DNA from: Chrysochromulina tobinii
Lineage: Eukaryota > Haptophyta > Prymnesiales > Chrysochromulinaceae
Assembly: GCA_001275005.1 (NCBI GenBank)
Contig: JWZX01002078.1
Span: forward strand, 1-11,277
DNA: 11,277 nucleotides
Reading direction: 5' to 3'
In this document: piece after piece, positions 1 through 6,371 of the stretch
How the letters are laid out: each line of letters begins with the position of its first letter
Position numbering within the stretch: position 1 is the first letter of the stretch
Made by a program: the position numbers and the translations under genes
The notes under the pieces: model-generated
Databases searched by the model: none
Seen by the model: only the letters and a program-made list of their open reading frames with translations
What the model was told of the DNA's origin: nothing

Positions 1-245
1 CATCGGCGGCCGAGCACCTCGAGATGCACCGAGGGCGAAGGGCTGTGCTTCAGCAGCACATCGACCACTTGCTGCACGATGGCTTTGGCGTCCACATCGA
101 TGGGACTCGGCGACGGCTCGCACGCCATCGGAACGGGCGGCTGATTCGGAAGGGTACCGAGCGCATTGGTAAACGACTCGAAGTCGGTGTGCTGGGTGGC
201 GAGCATGGCGACGAGGAGGAGGCGGACGAGGCAGCAGCACAGCAT
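1..245 (-). CDS. Secreted protein of unknown function, N-terminal fragment (C-terminus off the window)
   Basis: I do not recognise this gene. An open frame starts at an ATG at 245 and runs off the left edge after 81 full codons. The product begins with a likely signal peptide: MLCCCLVRLLLVAMLATQ combines an early Arg with a Leu/Val/Ala core. The mature part is Pro/Ser-rich (positions about 32-49, with PSPSP at 45-48), followed by a predicted helix around 52-67 rich in Val, Gln and Asp. Third positions are strongly C/G (runs of CTC, GTC, GCC, ACC), which supports coding and distinguishes this frame from the overlapping Arg/Ser-rich frame at 50-361. The frame is also open upstream of the ATG to a TGA near 375 but has no earlier Met, so 245 is the first usable start; an upstream exon is possible. 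The Cys cluster at 3-5 is odd for a signal peptide. Secretion is inferred from the hydrophobic N-terminus only. Confidence 0.6.
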   Translation of the reverse strand, partial: MLCCCLVRLLLVAMLATQHTDFESFTNALGTLPNQPPVPMACEPSPSPIDVDAKAIVQQVVDVLLKHSPSPSVHLEVLGRR

Positions 246-582
246 GCAAAATGCTTGCGAGTGCGCCCACGAAAGACCTTCGAGACCGGAAGGTCGCAGA
301 TCAGAGTACCGGTAAACGAATGGTTTGTTTCCTTTTTTATCGAGTAACAACGCCGCCGCACTGGAATTTGGTCACATACTAGCTAGCAGCTGTCAACCGG
401 ACTGCACAATCCTTGGTGTGTAGGCGCCTCGTGTGAACATGGCTGTTAACACACCGCCGCCGTGGACAGCGACTACTTTACAGTACGAGTACGGGTACTG
501 AACCCTGATGCTGACCACCGCGCAAAAATCCCGCGTCGTTCACGCCACCCCGGCGGACTGTTGATTGGTACCAAGGTAGCCG
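246..582. other. Intergenic spacer between two minus-strand genes
   Basis: This spacer must hold the 3' untranslated region of the PAQR gene (stop at 583) and the promoter of the left-edge gene (start at 245). I see no TATA box, RNA gene or convincing ORF in it. Short open frames such as 462-674 on the plus strand are Arg/His-rich and look like chance. A small reiteration of GTACGRGTACGGGTAC type lies near 483-498. Confidence 0.5.
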
Positions 583-1521
583 TCATCCCTGGAACGCACA
601 GGCGCGGAGGCGCTCGGGCATCCGTTCGAGATCGTGCACAAACGCGAAGAAGATGCAGCTGCTCCCGAGTGTAACGAAGACATGCCATAGGCACGTGTGC
701 CCCTCGAGCTTGTTGACGCCCCACGGGATCAGCCCGACCGTGTAGAACACGCCGGCGAGGCAGACGAGCTTCAGCGAATATTCGCTGAACGCCTCGACGA
801 GCGATGACCACACGATGATGGCCGACCACCCCATGAGAAGGAAGCATGGTATGTGCAGCGTAAAGGTGTTGAGGCGGCCGCCGTGCAACTTGGCGGCCAT
901 AGTGAAGAGCGCGAGCGCCCACACAAAGCCGAGCGTGCGCATGCAGCACGACACCAGCATGACCGGGGTGTACGAACCCGCGATCAGCAAGCAGATGCCG
1001 GCATGGTCGATGCACGCCAGCGTTTCGAAGTGGCGCTTGCCCCAGTGGCCCATGCCAACGTTGTAGAACGTGGAGCAGACAAACATGCCGAGCAGCGACG
1101 CCAGGTATAACCACATCGCCGCGTTGAGCAGCGGCGGTGACCTGCTGCCTATTGCGGAGAGCCGGAAGCACATGTAGCCCGTTGCTGTGCACGTCAGGCA
1201 GACGCCAACGGCGTGCACGAGCGCGTCGGCGGCCAGTTCGCGACGGCTGTACGGGCGCGGCATGGTCGGGTACCATGGAATGCGCTCCGTCCAAGGCGCT
1301 CGCATGTGGCTTGTTGCCGAACGCAGGTGGCCGAGCAATGACTTGGGCACATCGTGGATCAACTCTTCGTCGATTTGCAAGGAGTCACGATGTACGTTGC
1401 CGCTGCTCCGGAGTATCGAGCACGAAGGCTCGACGGACGGCTCGAGCACGAGGGTTCGATGGCCTGGGAGCACGTCCACGAACAATTCCTTGCCCTGCAT
1501 ACGCGCGAAGACGAAGCACAC
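583..1521 (-). CDS. PAQR / hemolysin III family seven-transmembrane protein
   Basis: The 312-residue product is a polytopic membrane protein of the PAQR (progestin and adipoQ receptor)/HlyIII superfamily. Visible family marks are RPYSRREL at 89-96 leading into TM1 with H103, STFYN at 150-154 in TM2, CIDHAGICLLIAGSYTP at 170-186 in TM3, and CLWHVFVTLGSS at 277-288 in TM7. Seven hydrophobic stretches can be counted between about 97 and 297. The first 88 residues are a soluble extension absent from bacterial HlyIII (usually near 210 residues); it has coding-like codon use, so the ATG at 1521 is kept, although Met8 or Met73 could also start. Known relatives bind zinc through an Asp, a His in the S-x3-H motif and an HxxxH pair. 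Here Asp172 and His280 are present but Asn154 and Thr276 replace two histidines. Enzymatic (ceramidase-like) or receptor activity is therefore uncertain. The toxin-like family name does not imply haemolytic activity. Confidence 0.85.
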   Translation of the reverse strand: MCFVFARMQGKELFVDVLPGHRTLVLEPSVEPSCSILRSSGNVHRDSLQIDEELIHDVPKSLLGHLRSATSHMRAPWTERIPWYPTMPRPYSRRELAADALVHAVGVCLTCTATGYMCFRLSAIGSRSPPLLNAAMWLYLASLLGMFVCSTFYNVGMGHWGKRHFETLACIDHAGICLLIAGSYTPVMLVSCCMRTLGFVWALALFTMAAKLHGGRLNTFTLHIPCFLLMGWSAIIVWSSLVEAFSEYSLKLVCLAGVFYTVGLIPWGVNKLEGHTCLWHVFVTLGSSCIFFAFVHDLERMPERLRACAFQG

Positions 1522-1561
1522 TCACAAAACTAAATCCAATCTGCGAAAACCTCCGGCGAGC

Positions 1562-1882
1562 TCACTGATCTCCGCGCAGCTTGCAAACGCGAACCCACAT
1601 TTTGCTGCCCAGGCTTCGCTCAGTGGCGTTCTCGCTTGGCGGCGGAGGGCAGCAGCACCAATCGCGGAGGGGCTGAGCCAGCTCAAACTTGTACGCGCGG
1701 CTGACGCGCGTGTGCGCCGCTCTCGCTCCAAGGGGTGGGGTGTTACCCGCCGCCGGGCGGGAGGCTGCCACCAGCGCCGTGACGAGCAGTTGGCTGTCCC
1801 ACAGGTTGTGAATGGCAGGTGGGTGGTAAAGCATCGAGCTGCCCAAGCTCTCGCGGTACCGTGCGTTCAGGCACGGGCAAAG
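1562..1882 (-). other. Candidate last exon of the SGNH/PC-esterase-like gene, or unrelated open frame
   Basis: On the minus strand a frame is open from a TGA near 2010 to a TGA at 1562. A pyrimidine-poor but usable acceptor (ending CAG at 1883-1885) would start an exon at 1882 in phase 0, matching the phase of the donor at 2178. The translated block contains YHPPAIHNLWDSQLLVTAL, which looks like a real folded segment: a His-containing turn followed by an amphipathic helix, resembling the region after the catalytic His in some algal SGNH proteins. After that the frame becomes Ala/Pro/Arg-rich and less convincing. No ATG opens it. The stop lies only 40 nt upstream of the PAQR start, unusually tight for two eukaryotic genes, which counts against the full extent. 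I see no other gene between 1522 and 2178. Confidence 0.25.
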
Positions 1883-2090
1883 CTGTGTTCCAAGCCCTTC
1901 CTCAAGTTGCGCTGCCGAAGCTGCACGATTGAGCAGAGTGGCACCTTGCGTGAGCGCCACCCATGATGCGCCGCGGCTGCAGCTCCACAGATGCACACAA
2001 CAGACAGCCGCAGGTCACAAGTACTTTTGGAGTTGCAGTCCAAATGTGTGCAGTCCGTAAGAGTTCAGAAAAGGCATCAGATTCAATCAG

Positions 2091-2165
2091 TCAGATGCCA
2101 TCAGATGCCATCAGATGCCATCAGATGCCATCGGATGCCATCGGATGCCATCGGATGCCATCGGA
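2091..2165. repeat. Decamer tandem repeat, about 7.5 copies
   Basis: Four copies of TCAGATGCCA (2091-2130) are followed by three copies of TCGGATGCCA (2131-2160) and a half copy. The period is exactly 10 nt and the two variants are segregated in blocks, indicating recent tandem expansion after one A-to-G change. Ten is not a multiple of three, so the array cycles through frames and is unlikely to be coding. On the minus strand it lies within the candidate intron after the esterase exon ending at 2179. A degenerate half of the motif precedes it (2075-2090). Confidence 0.95.
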
Positions 2166-2178
2166 GGTAGTCGCTCAC

Positions 2179-3634
2179 CTTCCATTCCACAGCCTCGCCT
2201 CGTACGAACCGTCCACATACATGGCACCCATCGACCACGAATAAGACCCGTGTGACGCCCGTGACGCCCTGTGCGAGCTCTTGCCAGGGTCGATGGTGCA
2301 TGGCGGATGGGGCTCGTCCTCGTGGACGCGGCTGTGCCGCTTATCGCCGCTGCCGGTGCGCGAGGGAGGCAGGATCATGCTCACCGGAGCGAGAGCGAAT
2401 GAGAGCACGGTAGAAGGTGCCGCAAGCGCTGCCTTTCGCCAGTTGGACAGTGCCTTGTGCAAAAGAACCTCCGAGAGGGACCAACCGCGGAGAACTGTCA
2501 CACAGTCAGAGGCCATCAGATTCACTCAGCGGCGATCAGTCAGAGGCAGCGAGACGGACCTCAAACAGGTCCCACGATGATTGCAGGGGGTTGAGGGCTG
2601 CGGCAGCATTATCCCAACACAAGAGCCAGTCTGAAGAAAATGCAAATCTGGCGCCCTCGTGAGGAGTACATGTGCCGATGGCATCAGAGGGCTGGCTTGC
2701 TTGGTGGGTTGCTTGGTCATTAGGGAGCAAGGGTGCAATAGGAAGCGCGTGCGGAGCTCTAAGAAAGCATCCTGTGCGAGCCCGCTGGCGTACGCGGCAA
2801 AACGATACGTGAGCCGCAGCATGCCCGTGGCAACGGAGCATCGGCGGATGGGCTCACGGGTGGACGACCCCTGGGCGGACGATCTGCCAGTGGTCGATCG
2901 GTCAGACGATTGATGCTCTTCGTCGGTCTCTTCGTCGGTACGCCTGCTGAGCGGCCCGTCGGTTGTGATGCTGACTCGTGCTCGTCCGGCTCGAATTGCA
3001 GCTCGAGTGATGGACACAATGCGAGCGCCCTCGTCTGGTTGTCGCCTGGTGCGGCGGTCTTGTGAACACAGCGCTGTGGCTGTGGAACGTGGGCGCCCTT
3101 GACGTGGCAGACGGAAGTTGATGCCGGGTGTGGGCTACGAGTGTTGGTCTCAATCATGCACCATTGGCGCGCGAGAGACCCACCGAAAGCGTGGGCGCGC
3201 TTGGGGTCCATGGCGCCATCGAGGAAGGGCTTGATGCATTGCTTTCTGACAGCATTTGGGCAGCCCTCGCTGAGGGCGCCCAGCAGTGAGCCATCACTTG
3301 CGTTGAGGATGATGTCGGCGTACGCCACATCCTTCAGGTCAAGTGTTGAACCAAACCAGTGAGTCGTATCCATGACAGATCCGCCGCTCACATTGGCCAC
3401 CTGCTGCAGCAGCGTCACGAAGAGGCCACGTGTGGACGAGTCGCCAACCAAGTAGAGCCAGTGGCCGTTGAGTGCCTTACGGAGATCTGCTGATGGCAGC
3501 ACGCCGTTCTTGAGTGTCGGGTGCAAAACCGCTTCAGTTGTAACGTAGCAGATGTGAGTGCTGTCGTTGCTGCCGCTGTGAAAGGTACCCGGAGGGCGGC
3601 ATGGCGAGGCCTTGTACGAGGGCGGAAATCCCAT
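2179..3634 (-). CDS. SGNH / PC-esterase-like protein, multi-exon, exon borders mostly provisional
   Basis: The first exon opens at ATG 3634 and encodes about 220 convincing residues, containing LYLVGDSSTRGLF at 60-72. This G-D-S-S-T-R block is the nucleophile-Ser motif of SGNH/PC-esterase (trichome-birefringence-like) proteins that act on acyl groups of glycans; here the Ser would be S66. After ELQFEP (211-216) the frame turns into Arg/Pro/Ser low complexity. Coding-like blocks then continue in other frames: LRLTYRFAAYASGLAQDAF (about 2830-2770), WLLCWDNAAAALNPLQSSWD (about 2630-2570), VLLHKALSNWRKAALAAPST (2385-2494) and VLFVVDGCHVCGRFVRGEA (2179-2268). The last two join cleanly through a GTGAGC...CACAG intron; the other junctions are unsettled. 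No signal peptide is visible, so a 5' exon may be missing, and the usual C-terminal Asp-x-x-His was not found with certainty. Substrate is unknown. It diverges from the FAS1 gene across 295 bp. Confidence 0.5.
2269..2384 (-). other. Likely spliceosomal intron of the esterase-like gene
   Basis: On the minus strand CTCCG|GTGAGCATG gives a consensus donor at 2384 and CTCGCACAG|GGCG gives an acceptor at 2269, for an intron of 116 nt. Both borders are phase 0, and removing it joins SFALAP to GVTGVTRVLFVVDG in one smooth reading, while retention changes the apparent composition to Arg/Ser/His-rich sequence. Size is close to the two firm introns in this window (90 and 118 nt). Confidence 0.55.
2884..2975 (-). 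other. Possible intron ending the first esterase exon
   Basis: A weak donor (GA|GTCAGC, exon ending at 2976) and an acceptor (CACTGGCAG|A, exon resuming at 2883) would define a 92-nt phase-2 intron. A CTGAC branch-point-like motif lies about 20 nt before the acceptor. Removing it shifts the reading from the low-complexity Arg/Pro frame into the frame that encodes LRLTYRFAAYASGL. The donor is poor, so other borders remain possible. Confidence 0.3.
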
Positions 3635-3929
3635 AATTCCACTCTTCTGCACGCTCACCGGCGCTCGTTCGCAGTCGAGGGTCCTTCGCAGGAAAAGGGT
3701 CGCTCTCAGTTGTCGCGCCCCCCAGGAAAATTAAAGCATGCATGCAAACGAACGGCGCAAATTCGCTGCGTGATCAACGGGTGCGTTGACTGACAGTCGC
3801 TGACAATCTGTCGTTTTCTCTAGCAAATCATTCGTCAATCCACGAGATTAGGAATCCTAGGTCAGTTCCGGAAATTTCTACTTCACGCGTCGTAAATCTC
3901 GATTTTCGCGGCGTGGTAATACGCTCTCA
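3635..3929. promoter_or_regulatory. Shared divergent promoter region, esterase-like gene (-) and FAS1 gene (+)
   Basis: The two starts face away from each other across 295 bp, so both promoters must lie here. The part near 3780-3910 is clearly more A/T-rich than the flanking genes. No TATA box is evident. Short dyads are present: TAGGAATCCTA (about 3849-3859), the overlapping TTCCGGAA and GAAATTTC palindromes (about 3866-3879) and GCATGCATGC (3737-3746). Any of these could be a binding site, but the sequence alone does not show it. Confidence 0.45.
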
Positions 3930-4922
3930 ATGGCGTGGATCGCTCTCCATGGCGCCTGCTTGGGCCTTCTGATTGGTAGCCCGCTGCGAGGCAACTTCGT
4001 ATCGGTGCTGATGGATTTGTCGGCTCTCAAGTCAACCAAGCCTCTGCCGCCACTCCTGGCGGAATGGGGTTGCGACGAGGAGCTGTGGTCAAAGATAAAG
4101 CAGAAGAGATCGCTCGAGAAGCTCATGGAGGAGAAGCGCGAGGAGCAGGGCAGAAAGCGGATCGCGTCTCTTCGTGAGTTAATTGCAAATGCGCCCTCGC
4201 CCGCCCCGGCACCGGTTCAGAAGAAAGTGGGAGCCCAACCCCGGAAGCCTGCTGCCAAGATCGACAAGAAAGGGCCATACATTCTCTATGGCGAGCTGCC
4301 CTCGGGTTTCGACGCAGCAACGGCGACCCAGCTGTTGTTTGCAAGGCAGGAGGCCAAGATTGCAAAGCAGTACGCTGCGGCAGATGCGATTCGGGATAAG
4401 CTGACTGAGATGGGCGTCACCGTCCGTGATGACCTGCACACCTGGTATGTCCGCGGGGCTGATGGAAAGATCTTGGGCGCGAACGAGAGGCAGCCGAAGC
4501 CAGCGAAGAAGGACATTGTGGATACTGCGGTCGCTGCTGGTGTATTCGGCACCCTCGCCGCGGCAGTTGGTGCTGCCGGCCTCGTCGACACCATGAAGAG
4601 TGCGGGCCCGTTCACCGTCTTCGCGCCGACTGATGCCGCCTTCGCCAAGCTGCCCGCGGGCACCGTCGAGGAGCTCATCAAGCCCGAGAACAAGGCGAAG
4701 CTCGCCGCTATCCTCACGTACCACGTCGTCTCTGGCAAGGTGATGGCCAGCACTGTCGTCACCATGGACGGCCAGAAGGTGAAGACTGTCAATGGACAGG
4801 AGGTCTCCATCAAGGTCGGCGCGGACGGCGTCATGGTCGACGGCGCCAAGGTCACGACGACCGACATCGAGTGCTCCAACGGCGTTATCCACATCATTGA
4901 CACCGTTATCCTGCCGGCGTAG
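3930..4922 (+). CDS. FAS1 (fasciclin) domain protein with CysRS C-terminal-like segment
   Basis: The 330-residue product has three parts. Residues 1-115 are a charged, probably helical region ([11 protein letters not shown] at 67-77) followed by a Pro/Ala linker. Residues about 135-174 contain [20 protein letters not shown] and end D168-x3-TW, closely resembling the C-terminal helix-turn of cysteinyl-tRNA synthetases (R-x2-AR-x2-K-x3-AD-x-IR-x-L, then G-I-x4-D). Residues about 195-330 are one complete FAS1 domain with [13 protein letters not shown] (226-238, H1), the YH motif (264-265) and [13 protein letters not shown] (317-329, H2). FAS1 domains mediate adhesion or protein and matrix binding. 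The start could also be Met28 at 4011; the first 27 residues are only a weak signal peptide, so secretion is uncertain. Codon use is mixed in the first half and almost entirely C/G-ending in FAS1. No intron is needed. Confidence 0.85.
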   Translation: MAWIALHGACLGLLIGSPLRGNFVSVLMDLSALKSTKPLPPLLAEWGCDEELWSKIKQKRSLEKLMEEKREEQGRKRIASLRELIANAPSPAPAPVQKKVGAQPRKPAAKIDKKGPYILYGELPSGFDAATATQLLFARQEAKIAKQYAAADAIRDKLTEMGVTVRDDLHTWYVRGADGKILGANERQPKPAKKDIVDTAVAAGVFGTLAAAVGAAGLVDTMKSAGPFTVFAPTDAAFAKLPAGTVEELIKPENKAKLAAILTYHVVSGKVMASTVVTMDGQKVKTVNGQEVSIKVGADGVMVDGAKVTTTDIECSNGVIHIIDTVILPA

Positions 4923-5208
4923 AGAGAGTAAGAGAACGAGCCCCTACAGAGACTTTGTGATCGGCTCCTGCCGCGCGGTCCTCCCTGTATAGTTAATTCG
5001 ATCGGTAAAATTCAGTTTGTCAAGTTTTGCTTGCCCATTCTTGTTCACACAAGTTCACAAAGATCGGCGCGGGTAAATCCAGGGGAGCACACTAGAAACA
5101 GTGCCGTAGCACCGGATGTCGCGTCTTGTTAACGTTCACACTACGGGGGAACGGGGCGCGGTCCGCGACGATTGGTGTCGAGTCATCGCGGTACAATACC
5201 GGTACCTG

Positions 5209-5931
5209 ATGTTGTCACGGCTCGTTGCCTTGGGCATTGTGCTTGCTGCAACCGCTTCGGCCGCCGAGCTCAAGGTGACGCAGTACGACGGCCCCACGGA
5301 GTGCGACGAGGCCAACAAGGTCAAGAGTGGTGATCTGCTTGGCATGCACTACACGGGAACAATCGTGTGCAGCTTTTTCTCGACCCACCACTTGGCGTTC
5401 GCGTGCGGCGCCTGCCCCACTGCCGCTCACTGATTGTCGCATGGTCTTGACCAGGACGAGTCGTCGGCCACGGGTGTTAAGGGTAAGCAGTTCGACAGCT
5501 CACGTGTACGCGGCGTCGTGTTTGACACCAAGATTGGCGTCGGAGCAGTCATTCCAGGCTGGGATCAGGGCCTGATCGGCCTGTGCAAAGGCGCCAAGGC
5601 GATCCTGGTTATCCCGCCGGATATGGGCTATGGAGAGAAGGGAGCCGGCGACGACATTCCGGGTGGAGCCACGCTCAATTTTGATGTTGAAGTGATGACG
5701 CTCACAACGCCCCCAGAAGAACCCAGCCTGTTCGCCGAACTCGACGTCAATGAAGATGACCGTCTTTCACCCGCGGAGGTTCTGGCGTTCTTTCAGAAGC
5801 GCAACCCGGACATGATGGCGCTGCCCGAAGGCCTCATGGAGAACGAGGACAACGACAAGGACGGCTTCATTTCGTGGGACGAGTTTAGCGGTCCGAAGGG
5901 CAAGACGCCCCCCAAGAAGGACGAGCTTTGA
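5209..5931 (+). CDS. ER-resident FKBP-type peptidyl-prolyl isomerase with two EF-hands and KDEL (two exons)
   Basis: Exons 5209-5364 and 5455-5931 join to a 210-residue protein. The signal peptide MLSRLVALGIVLAATASA is followed by an FKBP domain (about 19-135) with HYTG (47-50), QFDSS (64-68), VIPGWDQG (84-91), GYGEKGAG (110-117) and IPGGATLNF (120-128). The residues forming the proline pocket (Y48, F65, D66, F75, V84, I85, W88, Y111, F128) are present, so it should be active. Cys32 and Cys96 match the disulfide pair of secretory-pathway FKBPs. Two canonical EF-hand loops follow, 149-160 and 184-195, and the chain ends in KDEL for ER retrieval. This is the layout of animal FKBP7/FKBP14, which help fold secreted proteins. 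An in-frame ATG at 5116 would bury the signal peptide, so 5209 is preferred. The loop between HYTG and FDSS is several residues longer than in FKBP12. Confidence 0.9.
5365..5454 (+). other. Spliceosomal intron in the FKBP gene, 90 nt
   Basis: The donor is ATC|GTGTGC and the acceptor is TTGACCAG|GAC, both phase 0. Removing it joins HYTGTI to DESSATGVKGKQFDSS and restores the FKBP fold; unspliced, the reading stops at 5431-5433. A CTCACTGAT stretch about 30 nt before the acceptor could serve as branch point. The length is divisible by three but contains an in-frame stop. Confidence 0.88.
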
Positions 5932-6371
5932 AGAGCGCTGTACCGAGCGATCTCAAGGAGTGGCGAGCTTCGATGGCGGCTGCGTGCCCCTCGAGTATTT
6001 TGTCGAACGCCGTGAGCGATGTGAAGTCCTGAGTGAACTGGCGCGGAGCGCCTGTACTGCGGCCGCACCATCTTTCCGTCACCGGTGAGTTCAAAACGAA
6101 ATCGAGGTGGTCGGGACTCGGGTGATAGTGTGTGAATCCAGAAAGAATTCCTGACAGATTCCTCCCCCTACCCTTTATGGGCCGTGGGTCATGAGCGTTC
6201 GCTTTCCACAACATATACTGTTCGACAACTTCGAACTCTTGACGAGGGGAACGAATCCGAATATGTGTCTGAAAGTCGTGCCGTGGAGGCCGAATTTGGG
6301 GGTGCCGTGCGGGGCGCGGTAGCCCCGCGAATTTTTTTCGAACGCGGACGGTCCGGATTTCTCGGAAAATA
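5932..6371. other. Spacer between convergent genes
   Basis: It contains the 3' ends of the FKBP (+) and EEP (-) transcripts. No RNA gene or firm coding region is visible. On the minus strand a block around 6065-5945 (with FTQDFTSLTAFDKILEGHAA) has coding-like codons but no start, and the plus strand of the same stretch also looks open, so I do not call it. I searched it for a second EF-hand belonging to the EEP gene and found none. Confidence 0.45.
6309..6338 (+). other. GC hairpin followed by a run of seven T
   Basis: GCGGGGC (6309-6315) and GCCCCGC (6322-6328) form a perfect 7-bp stem with a 6-nt loop. GAA and seven T follow on the plus strand. It lies between two convergent genes, and as RNA could form in either transcript. 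It resembles a terminator or the end of a small RNA, but no tRNA-like or snRNA-like body precedes it, so the function is unknown. Confidence 0.5.

Larger units (their letters stand above)
2075..2529. repeat. Dispersed pair related to the decamer array (2075-2090 and 2514-2529)
   Basis: CATCAGATTCAATCAG at 2075-2090 and CATCAGATTCACTCAG at 2514-2529 agree at 15 of 16 positions. The first sits just before the decamer array and the second about 440 nt away. Only these two 16-base sites are meant, not the sequence between them. Both lie in stretches I read as non-coding parts of the esterase gene, and both contain the CATCAGAT core of the decamer. Confidence 0.8.

Noticed and set aside
583-1521. 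Reading the hemolysin III relationship as a toxin gene
   Set aside because: The family name is historical; members are mostly seven-pass membrane proteins of the PAQR group, and nothing here suggests a secreted or pore-forming toxin.
1187-1966. Plus-strand open frame of 259 codons
   Set aside because: It crosses the PAQR start and the spacer without change in character and shows no domain or coding-like codon use.
4172-4218. Possible 47-nt intron in the FAS1 gene (GTGAGT...TTCAG)
   Set aside because: The borders look good, but 47 is not a multiple of three, so removal would break the frame leading into the FAS1 domain; the unspliced reading is continuous.
4179-4892. Minus-strand open frame of 237 codons opposite the FAS1 gene
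   Set aside because: It is the antisense shadow of a C/G-biased gene (rich in Asp, Leu, Gly and Arg) and has no recognisable domain, while the plus strand encodes a clear FAS1 domain.
6225-6345. tRNA or small RNA gene with a B-box-like CTTCGAACTC
   Set aside because: The B-box consensus fails at its first base, no A box stands at the right distance, and no cloverleaf can be drawn.
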